Shown in pieces: positions 43,357 to 55,065 of a stretch of 64,000 nucleotides of DNA; the stretch's first letter is position 1; each line of letters begins with the position of its first letter. Below the pieces are notes generated by a model that ran no database searches, was not told the origin of the DNA, and was given only the letters and a program-made list of their open reading frames with translations. This DNA comes from Helianthus annuus (taxonomy: Eukaryota; Streptophyta; Magnoliopsida; Asterales; Asteraceae), in NCBI RefSeq assembly GCF_002127325.2, contig NC_035438.2, forward strand, positions 143,429,801-143,493,800. The letters run 5' to 3'. The position numbers and the translations under genes are program-made.

Positions 43357-45897
43357 TGTAACACCCCGTGTTTTGAAAGTCAAAGTCAAAGTCAAGATTG
43401 AAGTCAAAGGAAGAAAAGATTGCTAATTGCAATCTGTCTCTCCTTGACCAAACCCTGTTTTGACTTCCTTGACTGTAAGTAGTCTAGTTTGAGTTTGTAC
43501 GTTAGTTGTATTATGTGGAGTAAATAGCTAAGATCGAAGTAATCGAATTAATTATCAATACGAACCGCATTACGACTTTGAATAGAAAGAAGTAACAATG
43601 CGATAAAGTCAATTAAACGCTAATCAATCTAATCTAATCAACACCGCGCTCGCAACTCGAAATACGCATTTTGATGGTAAATATACGTGTGTGTGTGCCT
43701 TGTGTGTTACTTGTGCATGTTTATTTATATTATGTGTGGTAATCAATCGAAACGCAATCGAACTCGATCACAATCGAATCACAATCGCAAATCGAATACG
43801 AAATAAGGATGATTATATGTAGATATAGTATGATAATTAGTGGAGAAGAGACAGCGCGCGATATCAGTGGTTGGGATTAAAAGTAATTTGGAAGGAAAAC
43901 TCTATCGCACTCGCATCACTCGCAATCGAAATTGAAATATCAAAAATCGTCGCACCAAACACTCGAATCAGGCGACTGATCGATCATGCTACCAGCCGAT
44001 CGAACAGCCAGCCGATCGGACTGCTGTCCAATCAGACGGGCTGTCCGATCATGCTGCCCCACCGATCGGCCAGCCTTTACCTCTTTTGGCATCCTATAAA
44101 TACCCCTGTCATTGTCATCATTTCCACTTTTGGAAATCTCTGACCGACCAACATGCTCAACCCACCTTTTCTTTGATTTCTCTCAAATCCGGTAAGATCT
44201 TGTCCTAAATCTTGTACTTTCTTGATCTACACGCACTCCTACACCTTTCTATATTTCAAATCTTAACTTTAACCGTGAAATCATCAAGATTCAAGTGTTC
44301 TAGGATGATGTCATCATGGTGTTCTTGAAGAACTTCATGTTTTGGCCTCAATCCACCAAGAATAACTTGGAGCTAACCGATTTCCACATAGATAAGCAAA
44401 GATCTTCCATAAGATCTGAACATATTCACATTAAAAGGGATTGAAAGATGGTTTTTCCAACTTTCTTTCAACTCTTTTACACTCAATACCTTCAAAATCG
44501 ATAGAAACGGAGCTGTGCCAACTTGCTAATCATTCCGGTGGTTGCGTGGCCCCAGATCCGGATTCAATCCATGAGGTTCATCGATTTTGTATTAAATGTT
44601 AAACTCCGTCTCGAACCGTTCACTAACCGGATTTGGGTGATTCCTATCCGATCAAGAGAACCATGTAAAGATGAGGGTTCTGTGGTTTGACTCGTTATCA
44701 AAATACTTCGATAAGACGACAAACAAACAGATCAGCTAAGTGTTAGACGAACAGGCCGACCAGGTCAGGGTCTGTCCGAACGGACAACCAGCCAATCGGA
44801 CAGTTAACACAACGATTGGCCAGCCGATCGGCTAGCACATGGGTCCCACACTTAATCAACCTATCCTGAAGGGTGAGTATTGAACGAAATGTTGTCCGAT
44901 CGGACTGCCGTCCGATTGGATTACTCTTCGGATCATGAGATACTTGACTTCAACACTTAATCGATTTTTCAACATGTTCAACGCACTAAGAGTGCCACCC
45001 GATCGAACAGCCGTCCGATCAGGTGACACTCTGCTGAGATCATGTTTGCTAAGGTACCTAACCGATCGGGTTGCCGTCCGACCAAACGACCGTCCGATCG
45101 ATCGACCTGAAAGGTAAAGATACTTCAGTGTTTTCTAATGTTACAACAAAGACTTCGAAAGACAAACCATCATACACAAACACATCCTACTCAAAGAAAG
45201 AAACAATCCACTCGAACAGCCATCTAATCGGACTCCCGTCCGACCGGATAACTATCCGAACGAACTGTCAACCGAACGGTCAGCCGTCCGATCGGACTAC
45301 CATCCGATCGACCAGCTGTCCAATCCTTCTACGCTTGTTTCCGTTTTACGCGTTACTTATCGTTATACTATCGAACTATTTAGGCTAACTTTACTCTCAA
45401 GAGCTCCCTTCAATCCATCAACCACTGTGAGTATACTCGATCCCTTTTTGCTTTAAGCAGTTTTGGGTGTTACATACGTTACTTATACGAAAATTACATC
45501 GAACACACTACGCAACATTTTAACGCTAACCGTTACCGCATGTTATACGTGACTTAATGAATGCTTGTTTATTATGTTTACACATGGAATGCTGTCTACC
45601 TGCCTAAACGACGATAGTACTATAGTTTGGACTCAGCACCCGCTCATGCGGGGGTTGTTAAGGACAGTTACTTGCATGCATTACAGTGGTGATCATGTAT
45701 TGCGAACTGCCTTGGGCAGTCAACCCGCAGTCATTGGTATCGATAGATCCGTGTCGAAATTTAACATGCTTCGTTTTCCTCTGTGTACGTGCTGGTTATG
45801 CGTAAACTATTTGGAACTCTATATGCTATTATGAAACTTGTATGCTCACCTTTACATTGTGTGTATTGACTTTTATTTTAACGCATGTGACAGGCAA

Positions 45898-48800
45898 TGT
45901 CACACCCCGATCTCCACGTGTCACCGGTGGGCCCGGTGTGGGGTACAGTGACGTGGTTGGCATCGTCATAGACAAACAACACAATATAGTAATGCACAGC
46001 GGAAGCAGAATAGATACATTTCAACTTTAATTAAATGTAATAATCACATCATAAGTAGTTGAAACGGATCCACAGGCGGATCAAATAAAAATAAGATAAA
46101 ATTGTTCAACAGTTTATTTTGTCGTCCGAGCTTGCGAGACTATAGTGGACGCTCTTAGGAAACAGCCAGCCTAGTTCGTATAGTACCTACACTTAACCTT
46201 TTGGGAAAATACGTCAGTTTACACTGGTAAATACAAATCAACCGACTCATTTTGAAAATGATTGAAAATTGATTTAAATGCACAAGGCATAAATATTTTT
46301 ATTAACTTGGGATAATTATGCAATATAAACTTGTGAACGAATTACATGTTACTCGTACATTTGATGGCCCGGGATCTGCTGTCCGGGCTAAAGATTAAAT
46401 GACACACCACATTAAAGAGTTATACACGCCGGGTGTACGCCTACACCCCGTGCTCTAGTCGTGGCCATCTCGTAAGATAATGCCAAGGATATCCGGGACA
46501 CGGTCAATAACCCCCCAAAGCCTAAAGTAAGAACAAGACTGTTTAAACGAGTCGCACAAACTATTCAAGACTGTACACCCATAGGGTGCAGGATTTGTGC
46601 GCTCGATCAATCGGTATTTTAAATAACGTACCCCAAGCCCGTGTAGGGAAAATAAGTCAAAATGTATTTACCTGAGCAAGTATGAATCACAAACGGTAAG
46701 TGTAGGTAGCTTTTACTGGGCCTCCTAATCTGGAACAAAGGTTTATAATAACCTATTAGATTCCTAACGGGTCTTTTATTTAAGCTTTAGCTAAGACCGG
46801 TTAGTTTTAAGGACGATACGGTACAAGCGCACGATTAAGCGACAGACCGGATAGAATGTGATTTAGACCCGACAAGTTTGAATACTTGTATCATATGGGT
46901 ATACTAAATACATTCTGGATTTTGAGATAAAAATGATAACGTTTGACCCGTTTCGGTCAATTTACGCAAACTAGTTACGTAAACCGAACCGAACGCAAAA
47001 AGGGCGTTACGGGTAGCCAAAAGAGTCAACTGCAAGTTCCCTGAGATAATATGCTTTAAATATGATGTAATATTAGTAAGTTATGTTCTATAATGCCCCG
47101 AATAATTTTAAACTCAATTTATGCCTTATAAGGGCATTTTGGTCATTTAAAAGATTATAAAAGAGTCAAATTAGAAATCTGAGTTTTGGGTCTGGTTTAT
47201 ACAGCAATTATACTTTATTTAACATATTATAATAGTAGGGTATGACCCATATACCAAACTCACCATTTAAAATCAAACTATGCACCGTAGGGGTATTTTA
47301 GTAATTTCACAAGGGCTAAAACTGCCAAAACTGGAAACCTGAGTTCATATACTTATACTTACTGTTATTATATGAAAATATACCAATTACATCAGTAGGT
47401 ATGAGTCTTATATGTTTAAAACGGGTATAACGCTTACTATGCGCTAAAAAACGCTAAAAATGCGATTTAGAGCCGTTTCCGGGTTTTTAAAAGAAAGCTG
47501 AGCTTTTTATATTTCGAGAATGCTCAAAATAATTTATTTAACATATAAAATCAGTAGAAAAAGGTTTCGGGTCAAAAGGATGTGTAAAACTCATTTTATG
47601 GCTTAAATAGTCAAAACCGGCATTAACCGAATCGACTAAGCGATCTAAGATACGATCAGCCAAAAATTAAATAAAAATCATCAAAAATCCCAAAATATTA
47701 TATAACATCAGTGGGTAAAAATTTTTGTATCAAAACGTGGCCTGAAATAGGTTATACGCGAAATGCGCCGTTTATGTAACTTTAAGATATAGTTTTACGA
47801 TATCGGCCATAACTCAAAATCTGGACCACTAACTGGTCTCAAAATTTCGGTACAAGTTTATATATTAAAAATAAAGATTTCTACTCTTTCACTTTTCCAA
47901 AAATTACGTTTTATATCAAAAAGGGCAAAATAGTCAACTTTAAGCATAAATCGGAAACATGCAAATGAATCGGCTAAACATAGACTTAAGCAATAAAATT
48001 CCAGAGAGTTTTACCAAAATAAAAATGGCCAAAAATACTCTCCAATACAGATCTCAAACATGCATGTACGGATCCGAATCGATAGTCTACGAAAAAGTCG
48101 TTTTACAAGACTTTCGGTTCCGATTCGTATTTATACTATAGATTGTCGAGTTGATCATGGTGAAACACATTCTTATATTCAATATAAAGCTATTATTGAT
48201 GATCAAACTGATTGCATGTCATCTACATTACCATTTAAGCTATTTTTCACAAAAACTATTTCTGTTGACTTTTTAAGAACGCCTTTGACTCGACAATTAG
48301 CATGCATAATGTGGGAATCAGAGAATACCCTTTTGAGCGTTTGTTTCCCACATAAATACCAACATATATGTGGTTTCAATTTGAGAAATGACAGAGTATA
48401 ACTCATTTAATCGAAAAGTCAAACTACAAGAACAACGGTTTGACTTTTAACAATTAATCAATGCAAGAACGAATTATAGAATGTTATAGAGGCTTACAAA
48501 GGTCCTATTGATGCTTAGTTAACACTTAGAGGTGGCCTTGTCGTTCAGATTTGCTCCAGAAAGTCTTGAGAGTGTTCTTGAGAGTTGAGAGCTTCTGGTC
48601 ACAATGAAAATGCCAAAGAAAGGAGCTTTTGATCTGATTTAAAGAGGAAATCAGAGGTTGTAAAGCTTCTCAGTAGCCTAGGCATGCAAGGGAGCTGATT
48701 GGAGCAAAAGAGAGGTGATGAAAGCTGTATAGCACTTCAAATTCGGACCCAAAATGGCCCTTTTGCGAATTCTGTTACTGGGCTTGGGTCGCGGCCCGCA

Positions 48801-49436
48801 TTAGGCAGCCCAGGCGGGCCGCCTGGTCTCTGCAGCTGCCAAACTTTGCCAAAAGTTGGCAGCTTTGGTCCCTGTCTTCGCAAACGATGATTCGGCTACT
48901 TATCTTGACTCGTAAACCCCCAAACTTGGTTTCTAAGAACCTTGGGACATTTACCAACATGGTAATGTTCTCGGATAACTTTGCGCTCAACCGAAAAGCC
49001 ATGAAATTCGACGTTGACGCTTTTAACCCCTCAAGTACGGTATTGGCCATACCTTTCTCATACGTTATCGAAACTTCACGAAATTTTTACCACATATTCT
49101 AGTGAGTATATTTTAGCATTATAAAGCTTCGGGTCTGCCAAAAGTTCACTCAGAGGTATAAATTCAACATGTTGACACTTTTGGCCCCTATAGTTTGTAA
49201 TTCCTCACTTTTGGGCATTTTCCGCTTCGTATGATCCATGAACCATCCGTTTAAGGTTATAAACATTATGTAGGGTTATCATAGAGTCTATTTATCCATT
49301 GTTGACACTTTGGACCCTTACGTTCCATAGTTTTCACCGTTTGTCACTTTTAGTCCCTCTAAAGTTTGTTTTCACATACCGGAACCTTATGACATGTGTC
49401 AAGACATTATTGGACGAAATTTTTCGAGGTGTTACA
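45898..49436 (-). mobile_element. Solo LTR S2 (3539 bp), same family as S1
   Basis: Ends TGTCACACCCCGATC and TTCGAGGTGTTACA, with duplication GGCAA (45893-45897, 49437-49441). The uninterrupted target survives in the 5' LTR of B at 37084-37105, which proves both boundaries. Length and ends match S1 in reverse. There is no internal region, so S2 is a recombination product. A GC-rich block at about 48783-48830 corresponds in position to the S1 hairpin. Small frames inside (45842, 47959, 48060, 48203, 48699, 48775, 48887) are not genes. Confidence 0.95.
48783..48830 (-). promoter_or_regulatory. GC-rich dyad of S2
   Basis: GGCCCGCATTAGGCAGCC and AGGCGGGCCGCCTGG include the complementary arms GGCCCGC / GCGGGCC. 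It is the only GC-rich block in this AT-rich LTR and lies in the place of the S1 inverted repeat, though the sequence is not conserved. Confidence 0.45.
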
Positions 49437-49748
49437 GGCAATTAGGAAGCTTATATGCTAGGAAGGCGAGGCTAGAATAAGCGTCTAGAGCATAGTTGTC
49501 TGTAGATCTTGCAGCTAGGGCCTCTAGAAGCAGATGAATAATTTGTTATATTTAAATCTGAGTTGTCGGAACAGAAATATTTGACTAGATTTTGTCTGTA
49601 ATAATTTATTTACTGTTCGAGACATGGTATGGGACATGTTACTTAAAATTGAATAGTAATAATAATTGTTATGGAAACTTCTGGACAATCTGTTTCACTC
49701 AGTGCCGCGCCCCGATGTTTCCGCCATCGGTTGGGGTGTGACACCAAT

Positions 49749-50068
49749 TGTGAATAGCAAACATGTAGAATGCTTAGAAACTAAACGGGTCGAATAATCA
49801 AAAGAAGGAAACTATGAGCCTTTAATCTATAAATTGGTTTTTGATGCAGGTAAATATGATAAACGGATCCGTATTTTAATTACGGACGCGTAGGAAAAAG
49901 AATTACTAAAAACGGACTTGTAGATATAAAGTTATGCTCTTTGGAATTTTGCATTTTGGACAAAATTAGAGTTGGGCAGAAAATGCTGGTCCAGACCTGC
50001 TGATGAATGGTCTCCCCCGCGGCATGCGAAAGGGAAACGAAGTCCGGGCGCGACACGCAGGCGTCGTC
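49749..50068. other. Unclassified sequence between B and LTR fragment E
   Basis: Continues from 34550. No protein or repeat recognised. The last 80 bases are GC-rich (CCCCCGCGGCATGCG, GGGCGCGACACGC), resembling the GC blocks of nearby LTR promoters, so this may be the tail of another LTR. Confidence 0.45.
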
Positions 50069-50453
50069 TGTAACACCCCAAAAACGGGTTTGGTAATCAA
50101 ACCCCGTTAATACTAAAAGACGGGTAAAGTACTGTTAGTGGTAAAAGTAACCCGGTAAATATTAGGATTTAAATAAATAAATAATCGTAATATTAAATAA
50201 AACGTGAATAAAAGACTTTTGAGAAAATGAAGTTACGAAAGGACCAAGTAAACGGGACTTAAAAATAAAACGGGTTATAATTAACTTCCCCGAACCCACC
50301 AAGTAACTAGGAATGTCAACCTAGTTAAATATGTGTCTTAAAATAAAGAAGGAAACTTGGGTATTAACCCTTATTGTAAGGTTACAAACTAGAAGGGCCA
50401 AAAGAGGAAGATTTAAAACTTGATTTTTATTTAATTAAAACACTACACACACT

Positions 50454-50479
50454 AGTGTGTGTGTGTGTGTGTGTGTGCG
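50454..50479. repeat. (GT)n microsatellite
   Basis: About 12 GT units, preceded by CACACACTA, so the region can fold on itself. Confidence 0.9.
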
Positions 50480-50958
50480 TGAGATCAATCAGAAGGAGGG
50501 CCAGGAGCTCAAAACCCTAGCTCATCTCAATTTCACCAAATTGAAGGTCAAATCCAGCCCAAATCAGATGCATGAACACTAATTTGTGATCACCTAGTCG
50601 TGGGGATTACAAGATATGTTGAATTTTGTTATTTGGGGATACTTTGAAATTATGATGAGAAATCATAATCGAAATTCTGGAATGAACAATGAATGTATGA
50701 GCATTGTTGTGATGAAATTCATGTTTAGAAACAAACTCTAGTTAAAAACTTGAAGGATTAGTGTTAAAAACTAGGGTTTGATGAATTCCCTTGTATGTGC
50801 TAAGTGGGTTTTAGCTAAATAATGAGGTTGATGATATGTTTGTGCTGGAAATCATCATAATTGATAGTTGAAGTGAAATACTTAAACAAATTGCAAATTT
50901 GAGTATTTGATTATACATGATTCAAAAAGGGTTTTGAAGGATGTAGTGAAATTAGTGA

Positions 50959-51055
50959 TTTATTTCATGAATATACAACAACAACAACCATACCCAGTAT
51001 ATCCCACAAATAGCAGAACTAGTTGTAGGGTCTGGGGGGTTTATTTCATGAATAT
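50959..51055 (-). mobile_element. 5'-truncated Au-type SINE with 16-bp target duplication
   Basis: The 65 bp 50975-51039 read ACAACAACAACAACC, CATACCCAGTATATCCCACA and GGGTCTGGGG. This is the complement of the 3' end of the plant Au SINE, which ends in TTG repeats. It is flanked by the perfect repeat TTTATTTCATGAATAT (50959-50974, 51040-51055). The tRNA-related head is missing, so the copy is 5'-truncated, as in target-primed reverse transcription. Family assignment is from memory of the Au consensus. Confidence 0.8.
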
Positions 51056-51190
51056 GGATGTTTGAAATCATGTTAACTACTAAATTGATAGGTAGAACTT
51101 GGTTGTATTAGGTGTTCGGGTGAATGCTAGTGATATGACGAAACGGGTTTCACTTGTATATGAGGAACCCATAGTCCTTGTGAAATGAAT

Positions 51191-51625
51191 TGTAAGAACC
51201 CGCACTTTCGAGCGTTGTTACTACTCGATATACTCGTTACACCTAGCACCAGAGATTCGGATCATAATATAACTATATCGCATACATCGCTATATCGCAA
51301 TATTTTCGCATATTTTGTCACTATCACATCACATTGCACGTGCTGACAACCACGAAGATGTCAAGCGAGGACCAATTCTACCCTCCTTGATAGCCGTGAT
51401 ATGTCGCAGTGCAACTCATTACTTAAAATACATCTAACGTTCACGATGACATTGGGAGAGGACCTATTCTACCCTCCTCGATGACCGTGAAGCGTCGTAA
51501 AGAAATCGAATATTCGAAACGAAACCCAGTTATGGTATCGCAACTTTGGATAATTGAATATATAATATGAATACGTACATACGGCCCCTTATGAACAATT
51601 AAATATAATAAATGCAATTATATCT
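51191..51625 (+). repeat. Element C 5' LTR, first part
   Basis: Matches 63365-63800 closely. It contains two imperfect copies of a GAGGACC(A/T)ATTCTACCCTCC phrase (51374 and 51458). The match ends at 51625, the edge of the filler junction. Confidence 0.85.
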
Positions 51626-51659
51626 ACCCTCCTCGAGGACCTATTCTACCCTCCTCGAT
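51626..51659 (+). other. Filler DNA at the C/D junction
   Basis: Between the C LTR and D internal sequence lie 34 bp copied from the LTR itself. Positions 51635-51659 repeat 51458-51482 exactly (25 nt), and 51623-51636 repeats 51468-51481. Templated filler of this kind is typical of end-joining repair. Confidence 0.7.
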
Positions 51660-52193
51660 TATAATACTATCAAGTTTGTTAATGAAACACAACTACCAAT
51701 TAACGTAGAACCATCTATTCCAAACCCTTCAATCCACTCGCGACCTTTCGAAATAGAAGAATGGTTGACTAATGAAATACAGTTACAAAACAATCCCTAT
51801 AAGCTTTTTCCTCAGTTCAATCTAGAACCTTTACCAAATTCACCAATGAGTAACGAGAATATAGCTAGACTCCGCCACTTTAACCAAAGAATTAATGAAT
51901 ACTGGGAATAGGATCCAAGAACTTGGGAAACAGATCTCTTGGAAATACGATTAGAGGGAACACCGTTACTAGAATATCATCTGACAAAAGGATAAGGGAT
52001 TTATGAAATTTTGGTTGTGTAATAGTAATAGTAAAGTCAGTACGTGTAAAATAAATAATAAAACGGTTGTATATAGAAGCATGATATAATAAAATTTTAG
52101 AAATTTTGGTTTATTTACGTAATTATGTGCAATTAAGGATAACATTGGATTACTTCCAGTATACTAATTATTTATCTATAAATTAGTTATCCG
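51660..52193 (+). other. Element D pre-gag region with a short frame
   Basis: An open frame to 51911 reads PFEIEEWLTNEIQLQNNPY and similar Asn/Pro-rich sequence, with in-frame continuation to about 51995 after one stop. I do not recognise a domain. It may be an upstream coding segment or decayed leader. Positions 51996-52193 are AT-rich with nothing visible. Confidence 0.4.
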
Positions 52194-53497
52194 ATGGAAA
52201 ACGCTAATAATGAACCAGTTAACGAGATTAATCAATCTGAGCAACAATCAAGGGATCAATATATGACTAGACAGGATATAGAAAATATCGTTGCTCAAGG
52301 GATAGCCAACACTATTCCAACAATAATTGCTCAAGGGATAGCCAACGCTATTCCAGCAATCATTGCTGCTGTTAAAAATCCGGTAGAACCACATCAAATC
52401 ATTCCTAGCAAACGTATTTCTGAAGATAACTTCAGTAATAGCGTAAACGGAGGCAATGATTATGTTAATCATAATGAGGAACCGCGACAAGCTCCGCTCC
52501 CTAAGAAAATGAAAGCTGCAACGCCTGGTTGCACTTACAAGGAATTTCTTACAAGGAATTTCTTGCCTGTAAACCTGTAGAGTTCGCAGGCAATGAAGGG
52601 GCAACTGCGGCACTGCGTTGGTTAGAGAAAACCGAGGCAGTGATCAAAATAAGTAAATGTGTTGAGGAAGATGAGGTTATGTACGCTTCGCACCTTTTCA
52701 AAGAAGAAGCGTTAGAATGGTGGAATACAGTATTACAAGCTAAAGGAAGTGATGTGGCCTATGCCATGAGTTGGGAAGAATTTAAGCAATTAATAGAAAG
52801 AAAATTCTGTCCCGAATATGAGAAAGAACAAATGGCAAATAAGTTTTTAAGTCACCGAATGATGGATGTAGATTGTCGAGGGTATACTTCAAAATTCTTT
52901 GAGTATGCCAGAATTGTACCTACTCTGGCTTCGCCAGAACCGGTACTTATCTCTCGCTATATCTGGGGTTTGATTAGTGAGATTCGTGACATTGTCAAAG
53001 CTGTGAGACCCCGCACAATTGACGATGCGGTAGAGTTAGCCAACACTCTAACTGACGGACTGGTACGCACTCGAGAAGAAAATAGAAGGAAGGATTTAGC
53101 CCAGAAAATTTCCCAAGAATTCCATATGGGTAATAGTAGCAATTTCGGAAAAAGAGGAACCGGACGATTTTCCACTATCCCATTTTGCAATACCTGCAAG
53201 GGAAAGCATTTTGGAAAATGCAAAGGATGCTGCAATTACTGCAAAATTCCAGGACATCGAGAAGAGGATTGCAGGAAAAAGAAGGCAATAACCTGCTATA
53301 ATTGTGGAGAAACCGGACATTTCAGAACAAACTGTCCGAACCTAGGCAACCCAGCAAACGAAAAGACGAAACCTGCAGAAGGGACTACCAAGAAAAACGC
53401 AAGAGCTTTTCAATTAACCACTCAGGAAGCTGAACTAATTCCTGACATCATAGTTGGTACGTTTTGGTTCACAAATGTTTATGCAAGTATTATTTGA
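52194..53497 (+). pseudogene. gag: Element D gag
   Basis: The ATG at 52194 opens MENANNEPVNEINQ. An Ile/Ala-rich repeat (IVAQGIANTIP, IIAQGIANAIP) follows. A 14-bp duplication at 52535-52562 shifts the frame, and gag continues in the frame from 52529. Landmarks are the Retrotrans_gag region (EEALEWWNTVLQ, SWEEFKQLIERKFCP), then CNTCKGKHFGKCKGC and two intact CCHC knuckles, CNYCKIPGHREEDC and CYNCGETGHFRTNC. The last codons run into the protease in another frame. It would package element RNA. Confidence 0.88.
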
Positions 53498-54075
53498 CTC
53501 TGGTGCAAACCAAAGTTTTATAAATACTTCATTCTGCCAAGCCCTTAAATTACCCTTAACCAACCTTAGGCAGACTTTTACGATTAAAACAGCAGATGGG
53601 AATTCCGTTAGAATAAATAAGATTTTGCGAGAAGCAAAGATAAAATTAGGATATAAATTTTCTGCAAAACTTGTTACTAATAAATTTAGCCGGATTCGAT
53701 GTTATATTAGGAATAGATTAGTTAATAGCCAACCATGCTTGAATTCTCTATAATAAAAGTCCCATAGAAATCCATACAACCGCAAGAGAATTAGTAATAA
53801 TAACCAGAGATAAACCACAAAAGTCACTGAAATTTAATTTGAGTAATGAAGTTATCCAATTATTCAAGGAAACAAGGAATAGCATATACGGTATCGGTAA
53901 TTGTTGATACCAAAGATAAGAATATAGAAGACATTTCGATTGTATCAGAACATCCTGATATTTTCCCCAAAACCTACCAGGATTATCACCCAATAGAGAA
54001 ATAAAATTTAGAATTCATCTAATTCCAGGAACTGTACCGATAGCTAAGACACCATATCGGTTAGCACTTACTGAA
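53454..54075 (+). pseudogene. Element D aspartic protease remnant
   Basis: The frame from 53454 carries LFDSGANQSFI, the D(S/T)GA active site, and continues to about 53690 with Lys-rich sequence. It breaks at a stop (53751). The GMDWL-type motif is not readable. The linker before RT ([16 protein letters not shown]) appears at about 54020. Confidence 0.75.
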
Positions 54076-55065
54076 ATGTTAGAATTAAAGAAACAATTAG
54101 ATAAATTATTAAGTAAAGGATTTATACGATCAAGTTCCTCCCCGTGGGGATCTCCAGTATTATTTGTAAAGAAGAAGGACGGATCAATAAGAATGTATAT
54201 CGATTATAGGGAATTAAACAAAGTTACAATTAGGAATCGATACCCATTACCTAGGATTGATGATCTTTTTGATCAATTACAAGGAGCTAGGTATTTCTCT
54301 AAAATAGATTTAAGATCCGGATACCACCAGCTAAAAGTACAAGAGGAGGACATACCTAAAACTGCTTTCAGAACTAGGTATGGTCATTATGAGTTTACAG
54401 TCATGCCCTTCGGATTAACAAATGCTCCAGCCGCATTTATGGACATGATGAATAGGATCTGTAAACCATACTTGGATGAATTTGTAATCGTGTTCATTGA
54501 CGATATACTCATTTATTCCAGAAGTCAGAAAGAACATTGTAAGCATTTGCATGCACTCCTAACCTTGTTAAGAAAAGAAAAACTGCATGCCAATTTCTCA
54601 AAATATGAATTTTGGCTTCAAGAAGTGCAATCCTTAGGACACATAGTGAATCATAAAGGTATTCACGTAGATCCCTCCAAAACTTAAGCAATCACCAAAT
54701 GGAAGACCCCGCAATCAGTAACCGAAGTTAGGAGTTATCTAGGGTTAGCTGGATATTATAGGGGTTTTATTAAAGATTTTTCTAAGGTAGCCGTACCCTT
54801 AACTAAGCTAACATATAAAACAGTTAAGCTTAAGTAGGGACCTAGACAAGAAAAAGCCTTTAGGATTTTAAAGCAGAAATTTACCAATGCGCTAATATTA
54901 GCACTTCCAGAAGGAACGGAAAATTTTGAAGTATATTGTGATGCTTCTAAGTAGGATTAGGATAAATGCTAATGCAACGCAAAAAGGTAATTGCATATGC
55001 CTTAAGGTAATTGAAAAGGCATAAGGAAAACTATACGACTCATGACTTAGAGGGCAAACGTAGTC
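54076..55065 (+). pseudogene. pol: Element D reverse transcriptase, RNase H truncated
   Basis: The frame 54076-54687 is a good [36 protein letters not shown] and [10 protein letters not shown] (DD at 54499-54504). After a TAA at 54685, [16 protein letters not shown] and YCDAS are readable through stops. The sequence then jumps from THDLE to a KANVV-type VDALSRK motif at about 55050, so the middle of RNase H is deleted. Confidence 0.88.

Larger units (their letters stand above)
34551..49743 (+). mobile_element. Tekay-type Ty3/gypsy element B, full length but dead
   Basis: The LTRs are 34551-37392 (2842 bp) and 43357-49743 (about 2843 bp without the inserted solo LTR S2). The target duplication is CCAAT (34546-34550, 49744-49748). 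The PBS is at 37395, gag at 38660, protease-RT-RNase H-integrase-chromodomain runs to 43323, and the PPT is at 43343. The LTRs differ by many scattered substitutions, so B is older than A. The coding region has at least four stops and one frameshift, plus changes in catalytic residues. Its gag and LTR ends resemble element C, so an intact relative of B could be C's helper. Confidence 0.93.
43357..49743 (+). repeat. Element B 3' LTR, split by solo LTR S2
   Basis: The parts 43357-45897 and 49442-49743 match the 5' LTR. They include the TATA box at 44095-44102 and the CGATCG clusters (43975-44078, 44760-45325). Substitutions and small indels are spread throughout. The end is CCATCGGTTGGGGTGTGACA, followed by target copy CCAAT. 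Confidence 0.92.
50069..51190 (+). mobile_element. LTR fragment E (5' part only)
   Basis: Starts TGTAACACCCCAAAAACGGG, the style of the other LTR starts here. It runs 1.1 kb until element C interrupts it (target 5-mer TGAAT at 51186-51190). The other end is outside the window or lost. It contains a GT microsatellite and a SINE remnant. No ORF is credible. Confidence 0.6.
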
